Of a stretch of 8,287 nt of DNA, positions 1 through 6,363 are shown piece by piece. The DNA is from Opitutales bacterium (GTDB lineage: Bacteria; Verrucomicrobiota; Verrucomicrobiia; Opitutales; Intestinicryptomonadaceae). The position numbers were made by a program, and so were the translations under genes. Below the pieces are notes generated by a model. That model saw only the letters and a program-made list of their open reading frames with translations. It had not been told where the DNA came from and ran no database searches. Positions within the stretch are counted from its first letter, which is position 1; the number at the start of each line of letters is the position of its first letter. The DNA lies in contig JAJXPD010000097.1 of assembly GCA_021641325.1 (NCBI GenBank), positions 1-8,287 on the forward strand, written 5' to 3'.

Positions 1-294
1 CGCCCAGACGGAGTCGTAGAATTTGGATTTTTCCGAAAGCGTCGCAAGCGCGGAAGCCTCCGCCCTCGCCGCCGCAAGCGAAGCGTCGAGCGACGCCGAC
101 TCCTCCGCGAGCCTTGAAATCCGCGCCGCAATTTCCGCGCGTTCCGCCGCGATTTTAGCGACGGCCGCCGCGTCCGCCGCCCGCGCCTTTTCAAGCTCTC
201 CCCGCGCCCAGTTTGACTCCGCCGCAAGCCCCGCAAAGGCGGGCGCGAACGCGGCGGCGAATAGCGCAAAGAATTTCAAAAACCTATTTCCCAT
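1..294 (-). CDS. N-terminus of a probable ExbB/TolQ-family (TtpC-like) protein with secreted coiled-coil leader, partial
   Basis: Only the first 98 codons are in the window and the reading frame stays open to its left edge. The protein begins MGNRFLKFFALFAAAFAPAF, a clear signal peptide (basic n-region, hydrophobic core, AFA-G cleavage region near residue 21). About 60 residues of Ala/Glu/Arg-rich heptad-like helix follow (residues 33-92), typical of a coiled coil. Known of the family: in TonB2-type systems a DUF3450 gene is followed by TtpC, an ExbB-like channel protein carrying exactly this sort of periplasmic coiled-coil leader before its MotA/TolQ/ExbB domain. Inference: the channel domain lies beyond the window. 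Start choice is firm: the ATG at 294 has a strong ribosome-binding site 8 nt upstream and overlaps the previous gene's stop by 11 bp, indicating coupled translation. It could instead be an unrelated secreted coiled-coil protein, since no channel sequence is visible here. Confidence 0.6.
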   Translation of the reverse strand, partial: MGNRFLKFFALFAAAFAPAFAGLAAESNWARGELEKARAADAAAVAKIAAERAEIAARISRLAEESASLDASLAAARAEASALATLSEKSKFYDSVWA

Positions 295-868
295 GTTTTG
301 CGCCCTCCGTTTTCAGCTCGGCAATGCCGCCGCGCGATTCCGTGCCGGAAGCCCTCAAAAAAATCCCCGTGCGGACTTTCCCGTCCGCGCCCTTTTCGAC
401 GGTCTTGTCCGCCGCGAAGAGCCTGTCGATTGCGTCCGCCAAGACGCGCAGCTTTTCGACGGCCGTCTTGCCGTCGAGGGTTTCGGGGAACGCGCCGCGC
501 AGAATTTCCGCCGCGCGGGGGTCTGAAAGCAGGACGGCGTATTGGGCGTCGGCAAAAGACGAAAGGCGTTGCAAGTCGCGGGCGTCGGAGTCGTTTTTTG
601 CGGAGGCTTCGGCGAGGCTTTTCCGCGCCGATTCGTTCGCCGCCGCAACCGCCGCGATTTCCGCGCGTTTCGACTTTGCGAGAGCCGCGTAAGACTTTTC
701 AAGCGAAAGCAGCCTCGCCCGCTCTTCGCGCCAGTTTTCGAGGCGTTCGGCGGTCGCCGCGCGTTCGCGCAGAGACTCCGTAAGCGGGGCGTCGGCATCG
801 GCGAATCCCGCTTCGGCGAAAAGCGGAACGGCGTAGAAAATAAGCATGAATGTTGCGGAAAGTTTCAT
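284..868 (-). CDS. Secreted coiled-coil protein, DUF3450-like (TonB/ExbB-associated)
   Basis: 194 residues. Residues 1-20 (MKLSATFMLIFYAVPLFAEA) form a signal peptide, so the mature protein is predicted in the periplasm. Residues 28-105 are a charged Ala/Glu/Lys/Arg-rich helix, probably a coiled coil. A more globular tail (106-194) ends with a DGK-x-RTGIFL-x-ASG-type segment reminiscent of the C-terminal beta strand of DUF3450. Known: DUF3450 genes precede TtpC-like ExbB proteins in TonB2 clusters and are thought to act with the energised inner-membrane complex. Here the next gene has the expected leader, which supports the call. It is shorter than the roughly 250 residues usual for DUF3450, so the family call is moderate. 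The ATG overlaps the stop of the upstream PDZ gene (TGATG) and lacks a good Shine-Dalgarno, so it is probably translated by coupling. The stop overlaps the next start by 11 bp. Confidence 0.6.
   Translation of the reverse strand: MKLSATFMLIFYAVPLFAEAGFADADAPLTESLRERAATAERLENWREERARLLSLEKSYAALAKSKRAEIAAVAAANESARKSLAEASAKNDSDARDLQRLSSFADAQYAVLLSDPRAAEILRGAFPETLDGKTAVEKLRVLADAIDRLFAADKTVEKGADGKVRTGIFLRASGTESRGGIAELKTEGAKHGK
303..308 (-). promoter_or_regulatory. Strong Shine-Dalgarno (GGAGGG) inside the upstream gene
   Basis: GGAGGG on the minus strand lies 8 nt before the ATG at 294 and within the last codons of the DUF3450-like gene. It is one of the two best ribosome-binding sites seen in the window, and it fixes the start of the ExbB-like gene despite the 11-bp overlap. 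Confidence 0.75.
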
Positions 869-2253
869 CAGTCGAGCTTGATTCTCACGAGTTTTGTCTC
901 TTTCATGTCCTCCGCCAAAATCACGATTTCCTTTGCGGACGCGTCGAGCTTTGCAAGCTCCGCGACGGCCTCGGCGTAGGAGGACACGGGCTTTGAATTT
1001 ATTTCGCGCACAATGTCGCCCGCAAACAGGCGGGCGGGCAGCGCGGACGCTGCGGGGCTGTTCGGCTTTACGTATTTTACGACGGGCGGGGCGTCGGTCT
1101 TTATTTCGAGGTTTTTGCGGGCTACGGCGTCGTCGAAAAGGTATTCGCGGACGGAAAAACCTATCCTTTTAAAATACTTCGTCTTCGACTCCCTGTGGGT
1201 TTTCGGGTTCTCGCCCACGACAACTTCGACTTTGCGCGGGGCGTCGGACGCGCGGATTACCGAAAGCGAAATTTTGTCGCCCTTTTTGTGCTCGGCAAAC
1301 AGCAGCCTGAAATTGTAGAGCGCGAATTGCTCGAAGCAGACTTCCACCGACTTCCCGTCCACCGCCACCACGATGTCGCCCTTTTTCAGCCCCGCAGTTT
1401 CCGCGGGCGAGCCTTTGGCGATGTCGCTGATTAGAAACGCGCTGGCGTTCCCCACGCCCATCATTTTTGCGACGTCGCGCTTCAAAACCTTTGTGTTGAC
1501 AAGACCGAGCCAGCCGAATTTGCCGCCTTCGGGGCGCGGGGGGCGTCGGGCGAGAATTTTGTCAAGCTCGTCGGGCAGAATGAAAGAGTCGGTCGAAACC
1601 GGCGCGGCGAGCGTTATCGGAAGCCCGTTGATTTTTTCGGCGTAGAGCAGGCGAAGCTCGCTTGCGGGAGAGTCTCCCCAGCCGACGAATTTTCCGCTTT
1701 CGTCGAATACCGCCGTGCCCACCGCCGCTACGGGAACGGGGGACGCCGCCTTCATTACGGGACGCCGCCCGATGTCGGACACATACGATTTCAGCAGGTA
1801 CGGCTCGAACAAAAACTCCTCGCGCGAAATTCCCGCGCCCCACACCGTCTGCCCGCGCGAAACGCCCGCCCGCGCAAACGACGTATACGGAACGAGTCCG
1901 TCGGGAAGCCCCTTTTTCAGTTTGAGGAAGTGCGTGCCCGAAAGAGAGTCCGCGCCGAGGTATTCTGCGGAGTAGCCGTCGGGGTCGCCGCCGAAGAAGT
2001 GGATTTTAAAGTCTTTGAGTTCGTCGTGTCGGAGCGAAAGCGGAATCTCGCTTGCGGGCACTATAACCGTGCCGTCGGAGTCGGCAACCATGCCCATTGT
2101 AGCAACCTGCCGTCTGTCCTCTTCAAGCTCTATGCTGTATTTTACCGCAACCGCGCATTTTGCGCGTTCGCGGAACGCCTTTTCGCCGATTTCCGCGCCG
2201 ACATTGCCCGCCGAAACGAACGCGCAAACAAGAATTACGAGCCACCTGAACAT
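868..2253 (-). CDS. HtrA/Deg-like pseudoprotease with two PDZ domains, periplasmic
   Basis: 461 residues from the ATG at 2253. That start places a textbook signal peptide first (MFRWLVILVCAFVSAGNVGA), although an in-frame TTG at 2271 could add six residues. Residues 30-225 follow the trypsin-like HtrA layout, but the catalytic positions are lost. The 'TNxHV' segment reads VIVPASEI (His to Ser68), the 'GADPxTDLALLKI' segment reads GADSLSGTHFLKL (Asp to Gly106), and the 'GNSGGPLV' segment reads AAVGTAVF (Ser to Val178). Two PDZ domains follow: about 245-345, with SPAETAGLKKGDIVVAVDG, and about 362-455, with SPAASALPARLFAGDIV. This is the architecture of DegP/DegQ without the triad. Inferred role: a periplasmic peptide-binding scaffold or chaperone rather than a protease. 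It starts 37 nt after the M24 gene and is coupled by TGATG to the DUF3450-like gene, so it probably works with the ExbB-type complex. The alignment was made by eye. Confidence 0.75.
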   Translation of the reverse strand: MFRWLVILVCAFVSAGNVGAEIGEKAFRERAKCAVAVKYSIELEEDRRQVATMGMVADSDGTVIVPASEIPLSLRHDELKDFKIHFFGGDPDGYSAEYLGADSLSGTHFLKLKKGLPDGLVPYTSFARAGVSRGQTVWGAGISREEFLFEPYLLKSYVSDIGRRPVMKAASPVPVAAVGTAVFDESGKFVGWGDSPASELRLLYAEKINGLPITLAAPVSTDSFILPDELDKILARRPPRPEGGKFGWLGLVNTKVLKRDVAKMMGVGNASAFLISDIAKGSPAETAGLKKGDIVVAVDGKSVEVCFEQFALYNFRLLFAEHKKGDKISLSVIRASDAPRKVEVVVGENPKTHRESKTKYFKRIGFSVREYLFDDAVARKNLEIKTDAPPVVKYVKPNSPAASALPARLFAGDIVREINSKPVSSYAEAVAELAKLDASAKEIVILAEDMKETKLVRIKLD

Positions 2254-2290
2254 ATCCGCAAAGTTTCGCAAAACGCCCCGCGCTTGGCAA

Positions 2291-3409
2291 CTATTTTATG
2301 ACCCAATCGTAGGGGTAGTTCGAGAGTTTGCGCGCGCGGGTTTTGCGCACAACCACGGTGTCCTCTATCCTGCACCCCCCTATTCCGCGGTAGTACAGCC
2401 CCGGTTCGACGGTGACGACGTTGCCGGAACGCAGTTTGCACTTGCGCGGGCTTATCGAAATTTTTTCGTGAATGTCAAGCCCAACGCCGTGCCCCGTGGA
2501 ATGGAAAAATCCGCCCCACGCGCCCTTGCGGAACTCGGTATAATAACCGTTTTCGGCGAAGAAGTCGTCAACATCGGCGTGGATTTCAGAGCCTTCCGCG
2601 CCGTCGCGGATTTTCGAAAGCGCAAGCCTCTGGGCGGCGGCGACGGTTTCGACAAGCCGCGCCTGCGCGTCGCTGGGAGTTCCCTTCAAGAACGTGCGGG
2701 TCATGTCGCCGAAATAGCCCGACGACCTCAGGCGCGGGAAGATGTCGGCAACAATCAGGGAATTCGGGAGAATCGCGCCGTGCCCGACTTCGTGCGGGTC
2801 GCACGCCTGATTTCCGCCCGCGACAATCGTGTACATTGCGTCCGCGCCCTCCGCCAACGCCGCGCTTTCGACCTCGAAGCGCAGAAGCTGGCTCGAAACC
2901 GTCCGATTCCGCCAGACGAGCTTTCCGTCGGACACTTCCGACTCGCGCAGAATCTGCGCTATCCGCGCAAAGCCCTTTGCGGCTACGGCGTTCGCCTTTT
3001 CGATTTCGGCAAGCTCGCGGGCCGATTTCACGTCGCGTTCGGGGAGAATCGGAGCGTCGGCAACCGCGACGTCGAAGCCCGCCGCCCTGAGCCTTTCGAG
3101 CTGCAATGCGGGGAAATTCTGCGGCACAAGCAGCCCGCGGACGCGGGAGTTTTTGAGGATTTTCGCAAGCACGGCGGTTTCGTCGGCGCGTCCGTTCGGA
3201 AAATATTTGCGGGAAAGTGAGCTGAGGTCGAAAATTTCGTCGAGCCGCCCGCCCTTCGACAGCCGCCCCAATTCGAGCGCGCCGATTAACGCGCATTTGC
3301 GCCCGCGCAGCGTGAACGCGTAGAAGGGGTCGGGGACGGGAACGCCCGTAAAGTAAAGCATGTCGGCGTCGGTTTGGCACGAACCCCTCAAAACAATTTC
3401 TCTTTTCAT
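2291..3409 (-). CDS. M24 family metallopeptidase (Xaa-Pro aminopeptidase/prolidase-like)
   Basis: 372 residues with no signal peptide, so predicted cytosolic. The N-terminal half (about 1-120) matches the creatinase-like N-domain, and the C-terminal half (about 130-372) is the 'pita-bread' catalytic domain. All five dimetal ligands are recognisable: Asp222 (VADIFPR), Asp235 (GDMTRTF), His307 (STGHGVGLDIHE), Glu335 (VEPGLYY) and Glu349 (CRIEDTVV). His206/His210 (DPHEVGH) and His314 are likely substrate-side histidines. The two Asp ligands are 13 residues apart instead of the common 11, because DIFPR replaces the usual D-x-G turn. The family removes N-terminal residues preceding proline or splits X-Pro dipeptides; exact specificity cannot be read here. 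It is the first gene of the minus-strand run. The start is an ATG preceded by an A-rich stretch (AATAATAAAAAA) without a Shine-Dalgarno, so the mRNA leader is probably short and unstructured. Confidence 0.9.
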   Translation of the reverse strand: MKREIVLRGSCQTDADMLYFTGVPVPDPFYAFTLRGRKCALIGALELGRLSKGGRLDEIFDLSSLSRKYFPNGRADETAVLAKILKNSRVRGLLVPQNFPALQLERLRAAGFDVAVADAPILPERDVKSARELAEIEKANAVAAKGFARIAQILRESEVSDGKLVWRNRTVSSQLLRFEVESAALAEGADAMYTIVAGGNQACDPHEVGHGAILPNSLIVADIFPRLRSSGYFGDMTRTFLKGTPSDAQARLVETVAAAQRLALSKIRDGAEGSEIHADVDDFFAENGYYTEFRKGAWGGFFHSTGHGVGLDIHEKISISPRKCKLRSGNVVTVEPGLYYRGIGGCRIEDTVVVRKTRARKLSNYPYDWVIK

Positions 3410-3454
3410 TTTTTTATTATTGCGCGGAAGTTTTAATTGTACAGATTAAAAGAC
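3410..3454. promoter_or_regulatory. Divergent promoter region between the M24 and DUF192 operons
   Basis: This 45-bp AT-rich gap is the only room for promoters of two oppositely directed operons. TATTAT at 3415-3420 (plus) is a 5/6 match to a -10 box, with a predicted leader of about 28 nt to the ATG at 3455. TACAAT at 3441-3436 (minus) is also a 5/6 match, with a leader of about 20 nt to the ATG at 3409. Neither has a convincing -35 at normal spacing. The -35 regions would lie inside the opposite gene, and a TTTACA at 3471-3466 (minus) is 24 bp from the minus -10, which is too far. The region is certain to be intergenic; the exact promoter elements are weakly supported. Confidence 0.45.
3431..3451. 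repeat. Perfect inverted repeat, 7-bp arms, candidate operator or leader hairpin
   Basis: The arms are TTTTAAT (3431-3437) and ATTAAAA (3445-3451), exact reverse complements around a 7-nt centre that itself contains the palindrome TGTACA. The repeat overlaps the candidate minus-strand -10 box and ends 3 nt before the ATG at 3455. It could be a dimeric-regulator operator acting on both promoters, or fold as a hairpin in the DUF192 mRNA next to its start codon. AT-rich arms of this size can arise by chance. Confidence 0.45.
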
Positions 3455-3931
3455 ATGCCGAATATTGTAAAGTTCGTATGCGCGTACGCGTGCGCGTTGC
3501 TTTTGTGCGCATGCCCAGCCGACAAGCCGAAACCCGCCGACGCCGACGCGTTTTTCGACATGTCGGTAGGCGGCGTCGCGTTCAGGGCGCAGCTGGCGGT
3601 CTCCGACGCAGAGAAAATGCGCGGGCTGATGTTCAGAGACTCGCTCGGCGAAAACGACGGCATGGTCTTCGTCTACGAAACGCCGTCGAGGGCGTCGTTC
3701 TGGATGAAGAACACGAAAATCCCGCTCGACATCGGTTTTTTCGACAAAAACGGAGTGCTCACGGAGGTCAAAAAGCTCTACCCGCACAACCTCGATTCGG
3801 TGGGGTCGTCGCGGGCCGACATTCTCTACTGCATAGAGATGAATCAGGGCTGGTTCGGCAAAAACGGCGTCGCGGCTACGGACAGGCTCGACATGCGCAA
3901 ACTCGAAGCGGCGTTGAAGGCGCGGAAATGA
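3455..3931 (+). CDS. DUF192 (COG1430) lipoprotein
   Basis: 158 residues from the ATG at 3455; the frame is open back to a TTG at 3437, but ATG gives a clean signal. Residues 1-19 are a lipoprotein signal with lipobox L-C-A-C and predicted lipidated Cys20, so the protein is probably membrane-anchored in the envelope. Residues 35-155 are a DUF192 domain, with the hallmark strings EKMRGLMFRDSLGENDGMVF (54-73), FWMKNTKIPLDIGFF (82-96) and a final IEMNQGWFGKNGV segment in place of the usual LE-x-x-x-G motif. The function of DUF192 is unknown; the domain is a small beta-barrel-like fold found secreted or in the membrane. It opens the plus-strand operon, and its TGA overlaps the next ATG by 4 bp (ATGA). 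No clear Shine-Dalgarno precedes it; the leader instead holds the 3431-3451 inverted repeat. Confidence 0.85.
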   Translation: MPNIVKFVCAYACALLLCACPADKPKPADADAFFDMSVGGVAFRAQLAVSDAEKMRGLMFRDSLGENDGMVFVYETPSRASFWMKNTKIPLDIGFFDKNGVLTEVKKLYPHNLDSVGSSRADILYCIEMNQGWFGKNGVAATDRLDMRKLEAALKARK

Positions 3932-4200
3932 AAAAGTATACGCGCAGATTCAAATTCGCGGTGATTGCGGTGTCGGCGGCGGTCGGCGTCTGCGCGTACT
4001 TCGCGGCGTACTCGGCTTTCGAAGCCGACATGACCGAATGGCAGAGGGAGCAGAAAATAGACTTTTCGGCGAACACGGGCTCGACAAAATTCAAGGCGCG
4101 AATCGACGCGCTGTCAGTCGGGGGCGCGGCGTTTTGCGCGTGCGCGGCGGCGGCAATGGCAACAAAAAAACTTTTCGGAAAACAATGGAAGAAACGATAG
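3928..4200 (+). CDS. Small two-helix membrane protein, unknown function
   Basis: 90 residues from the ATG at 3928. The frame is open further upstream, but the region before it is coding in the DUF192 frame, and the ATGA overlap with that gene's stop marks this start. Residues 9-31 and about 60-79 are hydrophobic and Ala/Val/Cys-rich, likely two membrane helices. The N-terminus (MKKYTRRFKF) and the C-terminus (KKLFGKQWKKR) are basic, and the connecting loop (32-59) contains EADMTEWQREQKID. The positive-inside rule predicts both ends in the cytoplasm and the loop outside. I recognise no family. It sits between the DUF192 lipoprotein and mnmE and its 3' end overlaps mnmE by 16 bp, so it is surely co-transcribed. 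Coding is supported by the operon fit, charge topology and GC-rich third positions. Confidence 0.75.
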   Translation: MKKYTRRFKFAVIAVSAAVGVCAYFAAYSAFEADMTEWQREQKIDFSANTGSTKFKARIDALSVGGAAFCACAAAAMATKKLFGKQWKKR

Positions 4201-5540
4201 CGGCACTTTCCACTCCCAGCGGGGAGTCGGCAATCGCGCTGGTAAGGCTCAGCGGCGCGGACTGCGCAAGAATTGCGCGGGAGGCTTTCCGCAGGCGGAC
4301 GGTCGAACCGCGGGTTGCGAATTTCGGCGTCTACAAAAACATCGCGGGCGAAACGCTCGACGAAGCGGTATTTACGCTCTTCGAAAAACCGGCGTCCTAC
4401 ACGGGCGAAGACATGCTCGAAATCTCGTGCCACGGCAACCCGTTCATCGCGCGGAAAATTCTCGACGACCTCTTTGCCCGCGGCGCAAGACCCGCGCAGG
4501 CGGGCGAATTTACGCGGCGGGCGTTCATGAACGACAAGCTCGACCTCTCGCAGGCGGAGGCGGTGGCTCTCGTAATCGGCGCGCGCGGCGAACGCGCGTT
4601 GCAGGCGGCGCAAAAACAGCTCTCGGGCGAGCTTGGCAGGCGCATCGCCCGCATTTCCGACGGGCTTCTCGACATGTCCGCGCTGGTCGAAGCGTACATA
4701 GACTTTCCCGAAGACGACCTTCCCGAAGAGGACAAACAGAAGCTTGCCGACTCCGCCGACGCGCTCGCCGACGACGTCGAAAAACTCCTTGCAACCGCCA
4801 AGTACGCGCCGCTTGTGCACGACGGCATAAACGCCGTGATTGCGGGCGCGCCGAACGCGGGGAAGTCGTCGCTGCTAAACGCGCGCGTGGGCGACGAACG
4901 CGCAATCGTAAGCGCCACGGCGGGCACCACGCGCGACTTCATTTCCGAAAAGCTCATCGTCGGCAGATACGCCGTAAACCTCGTCGACACCGCAGGACTG
5001 CGCGAGACGGACTGCGAAATAGAGGCGAAAGGCGTGGCGATGGCGGTGGACAGGCTCAAACGCTGCGACATCGGGCTACTTGTGCTCGACGCCGCCGCGG
5101 GAATCCCGGAGCTTCCGCACGGAACGGAGTCGGTTTTCGCGCCCCAAAACACGGTCGTTGTGATAAACAAGTGCGACCTCCCCGAATCGAAGCCCGAACT
5201 TTTCGAAAAAAGCTTTGCGGGCTTCAAAACCGTTCGGATTTCCTGCCGACAAAACGAGGGTCTTGAAAGCCTGCGCAATGCGGTGGTTGGGCTGATTGAA
5301 GAGCACTGCATAACGGCGTCGGCGGACGACGTCCTCGTGGGGGCGCGGCACGCGGCGGCTCTCGAAAGAACGCTCGACTCCATAAAATCGGCGCGCGCGA
5401 AAATCGAAAACAACGAGCCGTCGGAGCTTGTGGCGTCCGACCTGCGCGAGTCGCTCGACGCCCTCGGCGAAATCGTCGGGAAGACAGACAACGAGCAGAT
5501 TCTCGACAGGATATTTTCAAAATTTTGCATAGGTAAATAA
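4185..5540 (+). CDS. mnmE: tRNA uridine-5-carboxymethylaminomethyl modification GTPase MnmE (TrmE)
   Basis: 451 residues, the normal family length. MnmE works with MnmG to install the carboxymethylaminomethyl (or aminomethyl) group at C5 of wobble uridine U34 in certain tRNAs, using a formyl/methylene-tetrahydrofolate carbon, FAD and GTP hydrolysis. The N-terminal folate-binding domain (1-118) starts EETIAALSTPSGESAIALVR and includes SCHGNP (81-86) and GEFTRRAF (107-114). The G domain lies within the helical domain: P-loop GAPNAGKSS (221-229), switch GTTRD (247-251), DTAGLRE (268-274) and NKCD (328-331). The C-terminus is the invariant FCIGK, whose Cys448 is essential in the known family. The start at 4185 gives the standard N-terminus; an upstream extension would run into the coding sequence of the small membrane protein, which it overlaps by 16 bp. 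A GGA lies just upstream. All key residues are present, so it is functional by appearance. Confidence 0.98.
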   Translation: MEETIAALSTPSGESAIALVRLSGADCARIAREAFRRRTVEPRVANFGVYKNIAGETLDEAVFTLFEKPASYTGEDMLEISCHGNPFIARKILDDLFARGARPAQAGEFTRRAFMNDKLDLSQAEAVALVIGARGERALQAAQKQLSGELGRRIARISDGLLDMSALVEAYIDFPEDDLPEEDKQKLADSADALADDVEKLLATAKYAPLVHDGINAVIAGAPNAGKSSLLNARVGDERAIVSATAGTTRDFISEKLIVGRYAVNLVDTAGLRETDCEIEAKGVAMAVDRLKRCDIGLLVLDAAAGIPELPHGTESVFAPQNTVVVINKCDLPESKPELFEKSFAGFKTVRISCRQNEGLESLRNAVVGLIEEHCITASADDVLVGARHAAALERTLDSIKSARAKIENNEPSELVASDLRESLDALGEIVGKTDNEQILDRIFSKFCIGK

Positions 5541-5541
5541 C

Positions 5542-6363
5542 ATGTGGTACTACGAAAAAGACGGAACGAAATGCGGCCCCGTTTCGGGCGGCACGGTTCG
5601 CAGGCTTTTCGCCGGACGCGCAATAGACGCAAACACGAAAGTGTGGTCGCCCGAACAGAAAATCTGGCTGCGCTACGCCGACTCGTCGCTGTCGCAAAGC
5701 TCGGAAAACAGGGACCGCATTTTCGAGCTGAAAAAATATACCTACCCCCTCAGGGCTTTGCTCGCCTCCCTTGCGGTCTGCGTCGGGCTGAAAACGTTTT
5801 TTCTGTGCCAAACGCTCGGAATGCACAAAGTGTACGTCGCGGCGAAAACCCCCGCCGAAAGGCTCGAAACCACAATACAATCCTCGGAAATCGGAAAGCT
5901 TGAATCGCTCTCGGCTCTGGCGATTTTCGCGCTTCTTTGCGCGGCGGCATTCGCGGGCTTCAAGTGGCTCGGCTTCGTCTCGAAATACGCGCGGAGAATG
6001 TCGCCGTCGTACGAATTTTCCGAATCGGCGAACTGGCTGTTTTTCATTCCGCTCGCAAACCTGCTTGCGCCCCAGAAAATTGCGGCATCTCTCGTGAATG
6101 CGTCGCAGGACAAACGGCACACGGGCGTTTGGGACTTCTGCGTGCTTACCCTCTGGAAGTTCTTCTGGCCCGCGGCGATAGTGCTTGTCGCCGCCGCAAA
6201 CTACCTGATTCCGTCGAGATGCGCGCCGTTCGAAATAGAGCCGTACATCTACGCGCGAATCCTCGTGCAGGCGGTCTATATCTCGACGATACTTCTTACG
6301 CTCGGCGTGGTATCGACGGTTTTCAGGCTTCAACTGGCGTACTTCAAAAGACGCATGCGTTAG
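5542..6363 (+). CDS. GYF_2 (DUF4339) plus DUF4328 multi-pass membrane protein
   Basis: 273 residues. Residues 1-48 form a GYF_2/DUF4339 module (WYYEKDGTKCGPVSGGTVRR, then ANTKVWSPEQKIW), a cytosolic adaptor-like domain that probably binds proline-rich or similar peptides. The rest matches DUF4328: hydrophobic segments at about 68-90, 122-145, 203-222 and 237-262, with the typical amphipathic stretch FSESANWLFFIPLANLLAPQ (159-178). This two-domain architecture is common in bacteria and its function is unknown. The ATG lies 1 nt after the mnmE stop with AGGT about 7 nt upstream (inside the mnmE end), so it is translated as part of the same operon. The stop at 6361-6363 overlaps that of the convergent gene by 4 bp. 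Domain assignment rests on motif recognition by eye. Confidence 0.82.
   Translation: MWYYEKDGTKCGPVSGGTVRRLFAGRAIDANTKVWSPEQKIWLRYADSSLSQSSENRDRIFELKKYTYPLRALLASLAVCVGLKTFFLCQTLGMHKVYVAAKTPAERLETTIQSSEIGKLESLSALAIFALLCAAAFAGFKWLGFVSKYARRMSPSYEFSESANWLFFIPLANLLAPQKIAASLVNASQDKRHTGVWDFCVLTLWKFFWPAAIVLVAAANYLIPSRCAPFEIEPYIYARILVQAVYISTILLTLGVVSTVFRLQLAYFKRRMR

Noticed and set aside
2254..2271. TTG start giving a six-residue longer pseudoprotease
   Set aside because: The ATG at 2253 puts a canonical signal peptide at the very N-terminus. The TTG extension adds polar residues before it and has no better ribosome-binding site.
2015..3220. 401-codon plus-strand open frame opposite the M24 peptidase
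   Set aside because: The M24 gene on the other strand has all its metal ligands. This frame has no recognisable domain.
3437..3454. TTG start for the DUF192 lipoprotein
   Set aside because: The ATG at 3455 gives a normal lipoprotein signal, and the TTG lies inside the inverted repeat at the likely promoter.
3876..4820. 314-codon minus-strand open frame opposite mnmE
   Set aside because: Same reason: it spans the DUF192 end, the small membrane gene and half of mnmE, with low-complexity translation and no start signal.
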